From positions 1-37,238 of the forward strand of contig VRZD01000051.1 in NCBI GenBank assembly GCA_016743235.1: 37,238 bases of DNA, in the 5' to 3' direction. The notes under the pieces are model-generated. The model ran no database searches. It was not told the origin of the DNA and saw only the letters and a list, made by a program, of their open reading frames with translations. Below, piece by piece: positions 22,757 to 30,560 of this stretch. Positions within the stretch are counted from its first letter, which is position 1; every line of letters starts with the position of its first letter. The position numbers were made by a program, and so were the translations under genes. This DNA is from Pantanalinema sp. GBBB05 (lineage in GTDB: Bacteria; Cyanobacteriota; Cyanobacteriia; Leptolyngbyales; Leptolyngbyaceae).

Positions 22757-23839
22757 ATGCGGCGAAACCGTTGGCTCGTACAGGCGATCGTCCTGTTAGC
22801 GTTATTTGTACTGCCCAGTTGTTGGCTTGCCACGCCTCGATCGTCTACCCCCTCTTCTCCCCCTACTGTATCTGTCTCACCCTCTCTACCTGTCCTACCT
22901 CCGTCACCTTCCCCATCTCCTTTATCTTCCCCACCCTCTCCATCCCCCTTATCCCCACCGCCGTCCGTCAACTCCGATCACTTATTACAACACCTCCAAG
23001 CGCTGAACTTTCAGCGCTATACTACCGACGATCGGGCACACGCGCGAGCATACCTGGCACAAACTCTAGCGAGTTTTGGCTGGCAACCAGAAGCCCAGTC
23101 ATTTAACGCTGGGGTTAATTTAGTGGCTCGGCAAGTGGACAGTGAGCCAACCAAGGGGAAGATTCTGGTCACGGCACATTACGACACGGTGAGAGGTTCG
23201 CTGGGAGCGGATGATAATGCCAGTGCGATCGCGGCAATTCTGGAATTAGCTCGGTTGTTTGCTGCCAATCACTCAACGGCACGATCGTTGCAATTCGCAT
23301 TATTTGATCAGGAAGAAACGGGGTTACGGGGAAGCCTGGCGTTTGTTGCTGATGCGGCGAATTTAGCTCAGGTTGAAGGTGTGATTAATTTGGATATGCT
23401 GGGCTATGCCTGTTACATACCGGGATGTCAGCAGTATCCTAAAGGGTTACCTGTGACTCCACCCAGTTTTCAAGGTGACTTCATTGCTGTAGTTGGGGAT
23501 CAAGAACATCTGCCGTTGTTGCACGCGTTTCAGACCCAAGCTGAGCAGGGGCATCTGCCGTCAGTGTTAACCTTGCCTGTGCCACTGAAAGGCTTGCTCA
23601 CTCCCGATTTGCTGCGGAGTGATCATGCGCCCTTTTGGGCAAAAAATATTGGTGCGGTGCTAGTGTCGGATACAGCCAACTTTCGCAATCCGCATTACCA
23701 TCAGCCTAGTGATACGCCAGACACGATCGACCCTGCTTTTTTAACGGGAGTGACCCAACGGATTGTCAATGTTGTGCAGGGGCTGTTAAACAGTCAGGCA
23801 AGTTTGGCAACTCCGATGGAGGCAGATCACATTAATTAA
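22757..23839 (+). CDS. M28-family zinc aminopeptidase-like lipoprotein
   Basis: 360 residues from ATG 22757 (a TTG at 22751 adds two). The N-terminus is a signal sequence with a lipobox-like LPSC (Cys22), so it is probably a lipoprotein. Residues 30-72 are a low-complexity Pro/Ser linker encoded by a pyrimidine-rich repeat. The catalytic domain carries the M28 zinc set: HYD (His141, Asp143), GADDNASA (Asp152), DQEETG (Glu186, Glu187), LDMLGY (Asp213) and NPHYHQPSDTPDTID (His near 315). These enzymes release N-terminal residues from peptides outside the cytoplasm. Length and motif order are complete. Confidence 0.92.
   Translation: MRRNRWLVQAIVLLALFVLPSCWLATPRSSTPSSPPTVSVSPSLPVLPPSPSPSPLSSPPSPSPLSPPPSVNSDHLLQHLQALNFQRYTTDDRAHARAYLAQTLASFGWQPEAQSFNAGVNLVARQVDSEPTKGKILVTAHYDTVRGSLGADDNASAIAAILELARLFAANHSTARSLQFALFDQEETGLRGSLAFVADAANLAQVEGVINLDMLGYACYIPGCQQYPKGLPVTPPSFQGDFIAVVGDQEHLPLLHAFQTQAEQGHLPSVLTLPVPLKGLLTPDLLRSDHAPFWAKNIGAVLVSDTANFRNPHYHQPSDTPDTIDPAFLTGVTQRIVNVVQGLLNSQASLATPMEADHIN
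22870..22965. repeat. Dispersed repeat, copy 3 (inverted), inside the M28 linker
   Basis: A pyrimidine-rich tract that is the reverse-complement form of the purine-rich repeats. GTCACCTTCCCCATC at 22903-22917 is the exact complement of 11413-11427. It encodes the Pro/Ser-rich linker and faces copy 2 in inverted orientation about 120 nt upstream. Confidence 0.6.
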
Positions 23840-23934
23840 GCGATAAAATCACCCACTTTTGACGCAACGATCGCACCAGCCAAAATCATTTCTCAGCAAA
23901 ATAAGAATAGCTCCTACATCTGTCTTGACCTGCT

Positions 23935-24336
23935 ATGAAATTGTTGAAATTGGTCTTTGTGATTTGCTTGATTACTATTGGGGTAAATCATTTTAAGCTG
24001 GGTAAAAGTTCAGCTAAAGCTGGTAGCTCAGGCTTTGTGGCAGTGACTAATCCTGAGGGCTTTAATCCCGCTCAAGTTGTGGTACTAGGTCCTAATTGTT
24101 CCAGTGCGGCTGGACAGCGAACTCGAGCCTTGATCGCGCAACTAGCGCAAGCCCGGGTTCCGTATGTGCAAGCTTCTAACTTTTCGGTGACGGCTTCTGC
24201 CGATGTGCAAGGGTTGTATCGATTGCAAGAAGTCATGCAAGGGGATGCCCCGATCGTCTTTGTCAATGGCAAAGCCAAAGCCAATCCTCAAATGCAGGAA
24301 GTGATGGCGGAGTATGGTCGAGTTGCCCACCGCTAA
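23935..24336 (+). CDS. Small secreted protein with glutaredoxin-like features
   Basis: 133 residues. The N-terminus (MKLLKLVFVICLITIGV) is a signal peptide or anchor. The rest reads like a thioredoxin/glutaredoxin fold: strand QVVVLGPNC with a single Cys55, a helix SAAGQRTRALIAQLAQ, strand VPYVQA, and DAPIVFVNGKAKANPQMQEVMAEY, where Ala-Pro before the strand matches the cis-Pro position. There is no CxxC, so ordinary disulfide exchange is unlikely. I do not know a named family. It has gaps of about 95 nt on both sides and appears to stand alone. Confidence 0.7.
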   Translation: MKLLKLVFVICLITIGVNHFKLGKSSAKAGSSGFVAVTNPEGFNPAQVVVLGPNCSSAAGQRTRALIAQLAQARVPYVQASNFSVTASADVQGLYRLQEVMQGDAPIVFVNGKAKANPQMQEVMAEYGRVAHR

Positions 24337-24426
24337 ACGTATTGGCACCCAGAGTCGAGCTGTCTGTACCTACCCATTAGGAAACCGATCGCCTTAAAAT
24401 GAAGAGCCTTCTGTTTCCGTGCTTCT

Positions 24427-25812
24427 GTGAGCCAAAATCCACGCCAACTCGCATTCCTGACTCTGAAATCGATCGATCGGGGTGCCTTCGCTGATATTGC
24501 CTTAGATCAGGTGCTAAACCAGGCTGAATTGAGCGACCTCGATCGCCGCCTGCTCACTGAATTAGTCTATGGCTGTGTCCGTCGTCAACGCACCCTAGAT
24601 GCCTTAATTGATCAACTGGGCAAAAAGCCAAGTCAGCACCAACCGCCTAACCTGCGCCTCATTCTGCATTTAGGTTTGTATCAATTGCGCTACCTGACTC
24701 ACATGCCGCCCTCAGCTGCCGTCAATACCACAGTTGATCTGGCGAAACAGAATGGCTTTGCCGGTCTCTCGGGTGTGGTCAATGGCTTACTGCGCCAATA
24801 TATCCGATTGACTAGGTCAGCCGAGGTTAGCCTCTCATCTGCCTCACCTTCCCTAGCCGCTCCTACCGATCCCCTCCAACTTCCCTCCGATCCAATCGCC
24901 CAACTGGGTATCCTCCATAGTTATCCTGACTGGATTGTGCAAGTATGGCTGGAACAGTTCGGCTGGGAGGCTACAGCGCAACTCTGTGCCTGGATGAATC
25001 AACCGCCCCCAATTGATCTCCGGATCAACCCCCTAAAAACTTCTTTAGAGCAAGTAATTGCGGCTTTTACAGCTCAAGGAATTGCTCTGCAACAGGTCGG
25101 TTCTTGTCCCCAAGCATTACGGCTGATGCAGCCGGTTGGGGCAATTCAGGCATTGCCTGGGTTTGATCAGGGTTGGTGGATGGTGCAGGATAGTAGTGCT
25201 CAACTAGTCAGTCATTTGCTGAATCCGCAACCGGGCGAAGTGGTGATTGATGCGTGTGCGGCTCCTGGAGGCAAAACGGCTCATATTGCTGAACTGATGG
25301 GCGATCGGGGCATCATTTGGGCGTGTGATAAAACCCCATCGCGCTTAAAGAAATTGCGTCAAAACTGCGATCGCTTAGGATTACAGTCCATTCGGATTCA
25401 TACCGGAGACAGTCGGCAGAATCCAGAGTTTGTCGGGCTTGCCGATCGGGTGTTACTAGATGCGCCCTGTTCAGGATTAGGCACACTCCACCGTCATGCG
25501 GATGCCCGATGGCGGCAAACTCCAGAGCGCGTACAGGAATTAGTCCAGTTGCAGGCAGAGTTACTGCAACAAGCCGTAACTTGGGTTAAGCCCGGTGGGA
25601 CGCTTGTCTATGCTACCTGCACCTTACATCCCGCTGAAAATGAGCAATTGATTACAGCGTTTCTGGCGCAGCAACCTGCCTGGAAAATTGTGCCACCCGC
25701 GCCTAATACTCCACCAGCTGCCTATGCCTTGCCCCAGGGTTGGATCAAGGTCTTACCGGTTCAGCACCACATGGATGGATTTTTTATGGTGCAATTGCAG
25801 CAAACTCGTTAA
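24427..25812 (+). CDS. rsmB: 16S rRNA (cytosine-967 C5) methyltransferase
   Basis: 461 residues from GTG 24427. Residues 1-130 are the NusB-like RNA-binding domain. From about 185 is the Rossmann methyltransferase: SAM motif DACAAPGGKTAHIAEL (275-290), VLLDAPCSGLGTLHR (Cys348) and VYATCTLHPAENE (Cys398). The two cysteines are the pair used by m5C RNA methyltransferases for covalent catalysis and release. The target is C967 of 16S rRNA by family. A low-complexity Ser/Pro insertion at about 131-155 joins the two domains. Start and length fit the family. Confidence 0.95.
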   Translation: MSQNPRQLAFLTLKSIDRGAFADIALDQVLNQAELSDLDRRLLTELVYGCVRRQRTLDALIDQLGKKPSQHQPPNLRLILHLGLYQLRYLTHMPPSAAVNTTVDLAKQNGFAGLSGVVNGLLRQYIRLTRSAEVSLSSASPSLAAPTDPLQLPSDPIAQLGILHSYPDWIVQVWLEQFGWEATAQLCAWMNQPPPIDLRINPLKTSLEQVIAAFTAQGIALQQVGSCPQALRLMQPVGAIQALPGFDQGWWMVQDSSAQLVSHLLNPQPGEVVIDACAAPGGKTAHIAELMGDRGIIWACDKTPSRLKKLRQNCDRLGLQSIRIHTGDSRQNPEFVGLADRVLLDAPCSGLGTLHRHADARWRQTPERVQELVQLQAELLQQAVTWVKPGGTLVYATCTLHPAENEQLITAFLAQQPAWKIVPPAPNTPPAAYALPQGWIKVLPVQHHMDGFFMVQLQQTR

Positions 25813-25922
25813 CAGCTGCAAATTTTCATGTATGCCGCTAGAAATTACTTGCCAACCGAATGATGTGAGGTAGGGTATAGGGTGTAGGCGATCGCAGATT
25901 TGCACAACGGCAGGAAAAAACT

Positions 25923-26348
25923 ATGGAAGCCCATCCTACGGTCAAAAATCTCGTCAAAATTCTGATTGGCACTGCCTGGATTGATGGCAAAGTGCAATCT
26001 GAGGAACGAGATTACTTGCATCGGGTTGCCAAAGAGAAAGGTGTAGCCGATGATCCGGAGATTCAACCGTTGTTATATGAGCTACGCGCTGTTAGCCCCG
26101 AAGAATGTTACGGCTGGGTTAAAGAATACCTGGGTGATCATCCCACTTCCGAAGCCTGTCAACAATTGATCGAAGCGATTAGTGGGTTGATTTACAGTGA
26201 TGGCACAGTAGATAGTGAGGAAGCCAAACTGTTAAACAACCTACAGTTACTTGACCCTAATACCGAAGGGGCAAATACGAGCGAGAACTCGGTGGTGCGG
26301 GCAATTCGCAATGTTTACCAGCGTTGGATCGCTAAATTAGAAAATTAA
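25923..26348 (+). CDS. TerB-family (tellurite-resistance-like) protein
   Basis: 141 residues, helical and acidic. Two pseudo-repeated segments with the TerB pattern are visible: LIGTAWIDGKVQSEERDYLHRVAKEKG and AISGLIYSDGTVDSEEAKLLNNL, each with D-G-x-(V/T)-x-x-E-E, a likely metal-binding acidic loop. TerB-domain proteins are widespread; most have no proven link to tellurite. No signal peptide. An AGGA a few bases before ATG 25923 supports the start. A pseudoknot-capable repeat follows the stop. Confidence 0.85.
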   Translation: MEAHPTVKNLVKILIGTAWIDGKVQSEERDYLHRVAKEKGVADDPEIQPLLYELRAVSPEECYGWVKEYLGDHPTSEACQQLIEAISGLIYSDGTVDSEEAKLLNNLQLLDPNTEGANTSENSVVRAIRNVYQRWIAKLEN

Positions 26349-26374
26349 TCTACTGCTGTAGTACAGCCATAAAT

Positions 26375-26431
26375 TAGCAGTCCTCAAGGTGAAGAGTTAG
26401 TCCTGAGTTTGACTGCTACTTTACCTTGAGG
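26375..26431. repeat. Interlocked inverted repeats, possible pseudoknot or terminator
   Basis: Stem 1 is TAGCAGTC (26375-26382) with GACTGCTA (26411-26418). Stem 2 is CCTCAAGGT (26382-26390) with ACCTTGAGG (26423-26431). The arms cross, so the stems form a pseudoknot or exclude each other (they share base 26382). It lies between the convergent TerB and Psb35-like genes. Confidence 0.55.
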
Positions 26432-26484
26432 CTATGGTTCATGATTTAGCCGATCGAGCCAAGCGGGAGTGAAGGTTGGAGTAA

Positions 26485-26685
26485 CTACAGTCCAGGATTT
26501 TCCTCTTTCTTCACATCGGGTACAAAGTCAGGGCGCTGCTTATCTTCCCAACCCACGGGACGCTTGGAGTTATACCAGGCGATCGATCCGATCGTGACAG
26601 CAGCAATAAAGCCAATTACATAAACCGCTGTAAAGGCATAGGGAAAATGGGGACCGCTAGCCGCTACGTCCATTAACAAATGCAT
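26485..26685 (-). CDS. Small single-TM thylakoid-type protein, Psb35-like
   Basis: 66 residues from ATG 26685, with an AAAGGAG ribosome site 8 nt upstream; the GTG at 26694 overlaps that site and is rejected. One membrane segment (PYAFTAVYVIGFIAAVTIGSIAWYN) is followed by a conserved-looking polar tail (SKRPVGWEDKQRPDFVPDV). From memory this matches the small cyanobacterial protein Ssl2148/Psb35, found with the CP47 module of photosystem II. That identification needs a search. About 120 nt separate it from the downstream PBP stop at 26805. Confidence 0.65.
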   Translation of the reverse strand: MHLLMDVAASGPHFPYAFTAVYVIGFIAAVTIGSIAWYNSKRPVGWEDKQRPDFVPDVKKEENPGL

Positions 26686-26804
26686 TAGTATCACTCCTTT
26701 GATGTAATAAATCCTAAAAAACCAATATAGCCAGAATAAAAACTTTCTAGCTGTAAAACATCTGCCTAGAGTTTTAGTTACTCATTCTCAGGCAGTGAAA
26801 CTAG

Positions 26805-29270
26805 CTACTGTCCGCCTGAGCCAGGTGCCGGTGGGGGAGCCGGAGCGGTTGCTGGTGGGGGGGCAGGCTCGGTTGAATCAATGGGGGCATCTAAGCCAGC
26901 TGGTGCTTCTACAGGAGCTGAATCGGCTGCTGAAGGGGGAGCTGCTTCAGGAGGGGGAGCTGCCTCGCTAGGTGCACTATCCTGGTAAGCGGCGCCGCTG
27001 TTACCATCGGAACTGGAGGAACCACTGTCTGAGTAAGAGCCTGAGCCACCAGAACTATAGGATGAGGAATTGTCATAGGACGACCCAGAGGAACCCGATC
27101 GTGAGCCCCCCGCCGATTCATCGGAGTCATAACTAGCGGTATAGGAGCTTGATGGACTGATAGGCTTAGCTTTGATGCTGCCCTTGCGGCCATCGACATT
27201 TGGTAGTTCTGGGAAATATTTCACGGGTATTCCCTTCGTAGCACTGACCATAAAATCATGCCAAACAGCGGCAGCCGTGGTGCTAGCACTCCAAGTCGGC
27301 AGGTTATCGTCATTGCCTAACCATACTCCTGTGGCGAGCTGCGGAATGAATCCGACAAACCACAAATCTCGAGCTTCTTCCGAGGTGCCAGTTTTACCTG
27401 CTACTTGTCGATCGAGCTGAGCGGGCTGTCCCGTCCCACTATTCACTACGCTTTGCATCATCCAGGAAATAATGGCGGCAGTTGTTTTATCAACCACCTG
27501 TTTTGGTTTGAAGCTGGCATCATAAATCACTTTACCCTGACGATTCAGCACTCGCCGAATCCCATGAGCCGGAATATATTTACCCTGATTGGCTAGAGTG
27601 GCGTAGGCGTTGGTTAATTCCAAGAGGTTCACTTCGGACGCGCCTAGTGCCAGAGAATAGGTGGGTAATAGTTTGGACTTAATTCCCATTTGCTGGGCTA
27701 GCTTGATGACTGGATCAAACCCAGTATCAATTAAGACTTTGACTGAAACGACATTAACTGAGTTAGTCAGAGCATCCCGTAAGGACATCCAGCCGCTGTA
27801 TTTGCGATTGGCATTTTTCGGGCGGTAGCCATCGACGACGAAGGGTGCATCCAGGTAGCCATCGTATGGTGACAAGCCAGTTGCGATCGCCGCTGTATAC
27901 AAAATCCCTTTAAAGGATGATCCAGGTTGACGTTGAGCTTGGGTGGCGCGGTTAAACTGTCCTTCCTTAAACTCATACCCACCAACCATCGCTCGGATTT
28001 CGCCCGTTCCTGAGTCGATGGTGACTAATGCCGCCTGACCAAAGGCTTCGTAATAGCCCTCATTCGCCACAGTGCTATTAATCACCTCTTCCGCTTTTTT
28101 CTGCCACTTCGGATTCAGTGTAGTTTCGATCGTCAACCCGCCGACTTCCAATTCATCCTTAGAAACATATTTCGGTAATTCCTGACGGATGTAGCTGGTA
28201 AATGAGGGCGCTTCGCTATATAGCCGTTTAGGAATGCTCGGCTTGAGTTTAATGTCTTCAGCTTTAGCGGCATCGGCTTCTATGGCTGTAATAAAGCCTT
28301 GTTCCTGCATCCGTCCGAGCACGATATCCCGACGTTGCCGGGCTTTTTCTTTATCCACCAATGGCGAATATTCGCTGGGAGCGGGTGGAAGTCCGGCGAT
28401 CGTAGCGGCTTCTGCTAGAGTCAGTTTATTAATCGGTTTGCTGAAGTAAACCCAGGCAGCATCGGCTACACCGTAGGCTTCTGACCCTAGATAAACCAGA
28501 TTCAGATACCGTTCGAGAATTTGTTCTTTGCTCAATTCTCGATCGATTTTTTGTGCCATCATCGCTTCCCGGATTTTGCGATCAAGGTTGCGATCCTGAT
28601 TTAAATACACAATTCTTGCCAGCTGCTGGGTGATGGTACTAGCTCCTTCAACCACATCCCTTGCCAGAATATTGGTCGCCATTGCCCGCAGAATTGATTG
28701 ATAATCGATCCCGTTATGCTGATAAAACCGCCGATCTTCAGCAGCCACAAAGGCATTAACTATCAAGGGCGGAATTTGTTTGTAAGTGAGCGTTTCCCGA
28801 GTAGCAGGTCCAGTTTGCTGAATGACCGAGCCATCCATCGCCTTAATTGTCAGAGTTTGGGTGCGGACGAACTGGTTGATCGCACCTGTACTAGGTAAAC
28901 TTTGCTCGATCGTCCAGTAGCCCCACGCTAACGTACCACCTGCACCAACACCCAAAACGGCTAACCAGAACCGTTTATAGCGATAGATAGAACGACCTTT
29001 GTAGGACAGCTTAGGGATTTGCGCGATCGCACCTGCTGCTTGGGGCAGCTTCAGGGTTTCGGCAACTTGCTTCAGTTTGGGTGGAATCGTGATTTTGGGA
29101 CGGTGGCGCGATCGTAAGACCCGTCGCTGCTTGGCTGTACCGTTAGCAGCCTTACTCTTTGAAGCTGAAGCTGCCCCTTCAATCGAAGGCTGATCGGTTT
29201 TGTTCTTAAATGAGCTAGCCTCACCCGACTTAACCGACAAACTTTTAAGCTTTGAGATAAAATTGTCCAC
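26805..29270 (-). CDS. Class A penicillin-binding protein (PBP1A-type)
   Basis: Bifunctional peptidoglycan synthase. I use GTG 29270 (821 residues) because GAGG lies 6 nt upstream; the frame is open to GTG 29288. A basic cytoplasmic region of about 100 residues leads to one membrane segment (FWLAVLGVGAGGTLAWGYW). The GT51 transglycosylase has EDRRFYQH (catalytic Glu about 178), EGASTITQQLAR and KIREAMMAQKIDRELSKEQILERYLN. The transpeptidase has SSFK (Ser about 451), SVN (about 504) and KTGTS (about 626). The last 110 residues are a long Ser/Gly/Tyr then Pro/Ala-rich disordered tail, exposed outside the membrane. Activity cross-links peptidoglycan. Confidence 0.95.
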   Translation of the reverse strand: MDNFISKLKSLSVKSGEASSFKNKTDQPSIEGAASASKSKAANGTAKQRRVLRSRHRPKITIPPKLKQVAETLKLPQAAGAIAQIPKLSYKGRSIYRYKRFWLAVLGVGAGGTLAWGYWTIEQSLPSTGAINQFVRTQTLTIKAMDGSVIQQTGPATRETLTYKQIPPLIVNAFVAAEDRRFYQHNGIDYQSILRAMATNILARDVVEGASTITQQLARIVYLNQDRNLDRKIREAMMAQKIDRELSKEQILERYLNLVYLGSEAYGVADAAWVYFSKPINKLTLAEAATIAGLPPAPSEYSPLVDKEKARQRRDIVLGRMQEQGFITAIEADAAKAEDIKLKPSIPKRLYSEAPSFTSYIRQELPKYVSKDELEVGGLTIETTLNPKWQKKAEEVINSTVANEGYYEAFGQAALVTIDSGTGEIRAMVGGYEFKEGQFNRATQAQRQPGSSFKGILYTAAIATGLSPYDGYLDAPFVVDGYRPKNANRKYSGWMSLRDALTNSVNVVSVKVLIDTGFDPVIKLAQQMGIKSKLLPTYSLALGASEVNLLELTNAYATLANQGKYIPAHGIRRVLNRQGKVIYDASFKPKQVVDKTTAAIISWMMQSVVNSGTGQPAQLDRQVAGKTGTSEEARDLWFVGFIPQLATGVWLGNDDNLPTWSASTTAAAVWHDFMVSATKGIPVKYFPELPNVDGRKGSIKAKPISPSSSYTASYDSDESAGGSRSGSSGSSYDNSSSYSSGGSGSYSDSGSSSSDGNSGAAYQDSAPSEAAPPPEAAPPSAADSAPVEAPAGLDAPIDSTEPAPPPATAPAPPPAPGSGGQ

Positions 29271-29458
29271 GCTAGACCTCACCGCCACTGAACCGTCACC
29301 CGCTCATATTTTACGATAGGAGATTAATTCTCCTTGAAGACAACCGAACCCCTGAATATTTTTGGATTACAGGTAATGTCTAACCACTAGTTAGAGCTAG
29401 TACTTTCCTATAGCGGTGTACCAATAGTCTATGGATCCTAGGAGAGAAAACTGTTGTG

Positions 29459-30526
29459 TTAAACCACGGCATGCCCTAGAGCTAAAGCGGCTACTAACAT
29501 TCCTAAAACTAGAAATGGTTGAGCGCTCGCTTGATATTTCACATCGTTCTCCAGCGGATTGCGGAGAAAATACATATCTTGAAAGGTAATTTGAGGAATG
29601 ATTAACAACATTAAAATGGCAGCATACAGGTTTTGGTGAATGTGGATCAAGTAGGCTGCCATGCCAGCCTGGAAGATGTCAATCATCAAAACGCAGATCC
29701 AGGCGGCTTTTTGCACCCCAAACATCACTGGCAATGATTTTAATCCTAATTGCCGATCTCCTTCTACACTTTTAAAGTCATTGACGACCGCAATCCCCAG
29801 TCCTGCCAGGCTATAGACCAGCGTTAGACCCATGATGGTCGGGGTTAGCTCACCAAACAAGGCTTGACCTGCCCACCACGGCAACGCAATATAGCTAGCA
29901 CCGAGCGCATAGTTACCCAACCAGCCATTCTGTTTCAGTTTTAGCGGGGGAGCGGAGTAAATATAAGAAATGAAGGAGCCGACGATCGCCATGACGGTAA
30001 TCGTCGGAAAGCTATGTCCCGCCCAGCGATCGAGTCCATAGGCAACCAGAACCCCACCCAGTAACAAAACCCAAACCTGGGTAATCACCTGCGGAATTGA
30101 AATCGCTCCGGAGGGAATCGGACGGTAAGGTTCGTTAATCGCATCAATGTCGCGATCGTAGAAATCATTAATTGTCTGGGTATATCCTGTCAGCAGTGGC
30201 CCCGACATCAACATACAAGCAGCGGCAATCAGCACATGATCTAGCGACCAGATAAATTTGCCAGAGGATGCTGCCCCACAGACCACGCCCCAAATCAACG
30301 GAATCCAGGTAATCGGTTTCATCAGCTGAAGCCGAATTTTCCAGATTGATGTTTCTCCGGTTTGCGCCCCTTTCATGCCCAGCATTTGCCGAGTTTTGGC
30401 ACTGCGATCGAGTGTAGCTTCAGCCGACTCGCTGGGTTCACTCAGGGATGGGGAGGCAGAGATCGGCTCAACTGCTGCTGGAGTGACAGTATCCACAGAG
30501 GCTTGGGAAGGATTCTGGTCAGACAT
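29459..30526 (-). CDS. chlG: Chlorophyll synthase
   Basis: 355-residue UbiA-family prenyltransferase that attaches the phytyl or geranylgeranyl tail to chlorophyllide, the last step of chlorophyll a synthesis, in the thylakoid or cytoplasmic membrane. The diphosphate-binding motif is NDFYDRDIDAINEPYRPIPSG (N at 120). The second motif region GIAVVNDFKSVEGDRQLGLKSLP and about nine membrane helices are present. The first 45 residues are a Ser/Glu-rich soluble extension. It lies 34 nt downstream of the Get3d-like ATPase on the same strand, so co-expression is likely. Confidence 0.95.
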   Translation of the reverse strand: MSDQNPSQASVDTVTPAAVEPISASPSLSEPSESAEATLDRSAKTRQMLGMKGAQTGETSIWKIRLQLMKPITWIPLIWGVVCGAASSGKFIWSLDHVLIAAACMLMSGPLLTGYTQTINDFYDRDIDAINEPYRPIPSGAISIPQVITQVWVLLLGGVLVAYGLDRWAGHSFPTITVMAIVGSFISYIYSAPPLKLKQNGWLGNYALGASYIALPWWAGQALFGELTPTIMGLTLVYSLAGLGIAVVNDFKSVEGDRQLGLKSLPVMFGVQKAAWICVLMIDIFQAGMAAYLIHIHQNLYAAILMLLIIPQITFQDMYFLRNPLENDVKYQASAQPFLVLGMLVAALALGHAVV

Positions 30527-30560
30527 AGAGAGAAAGGGTAGGGTGAACTGAATCGCGACC

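Noticed and set aside
22684..23106. Alternative frames of 93-140 residues across the M28 start
   Set aside because: They arise from the low-complexity repeat and have no fold-like content, while the M28 frame carries all zinc ligands.
25923..26348. Tellurite-resistance operon
   Set aside because: Only a lone TerB-like domain is present, with no TerC/TerD/TerZ genes nearby.
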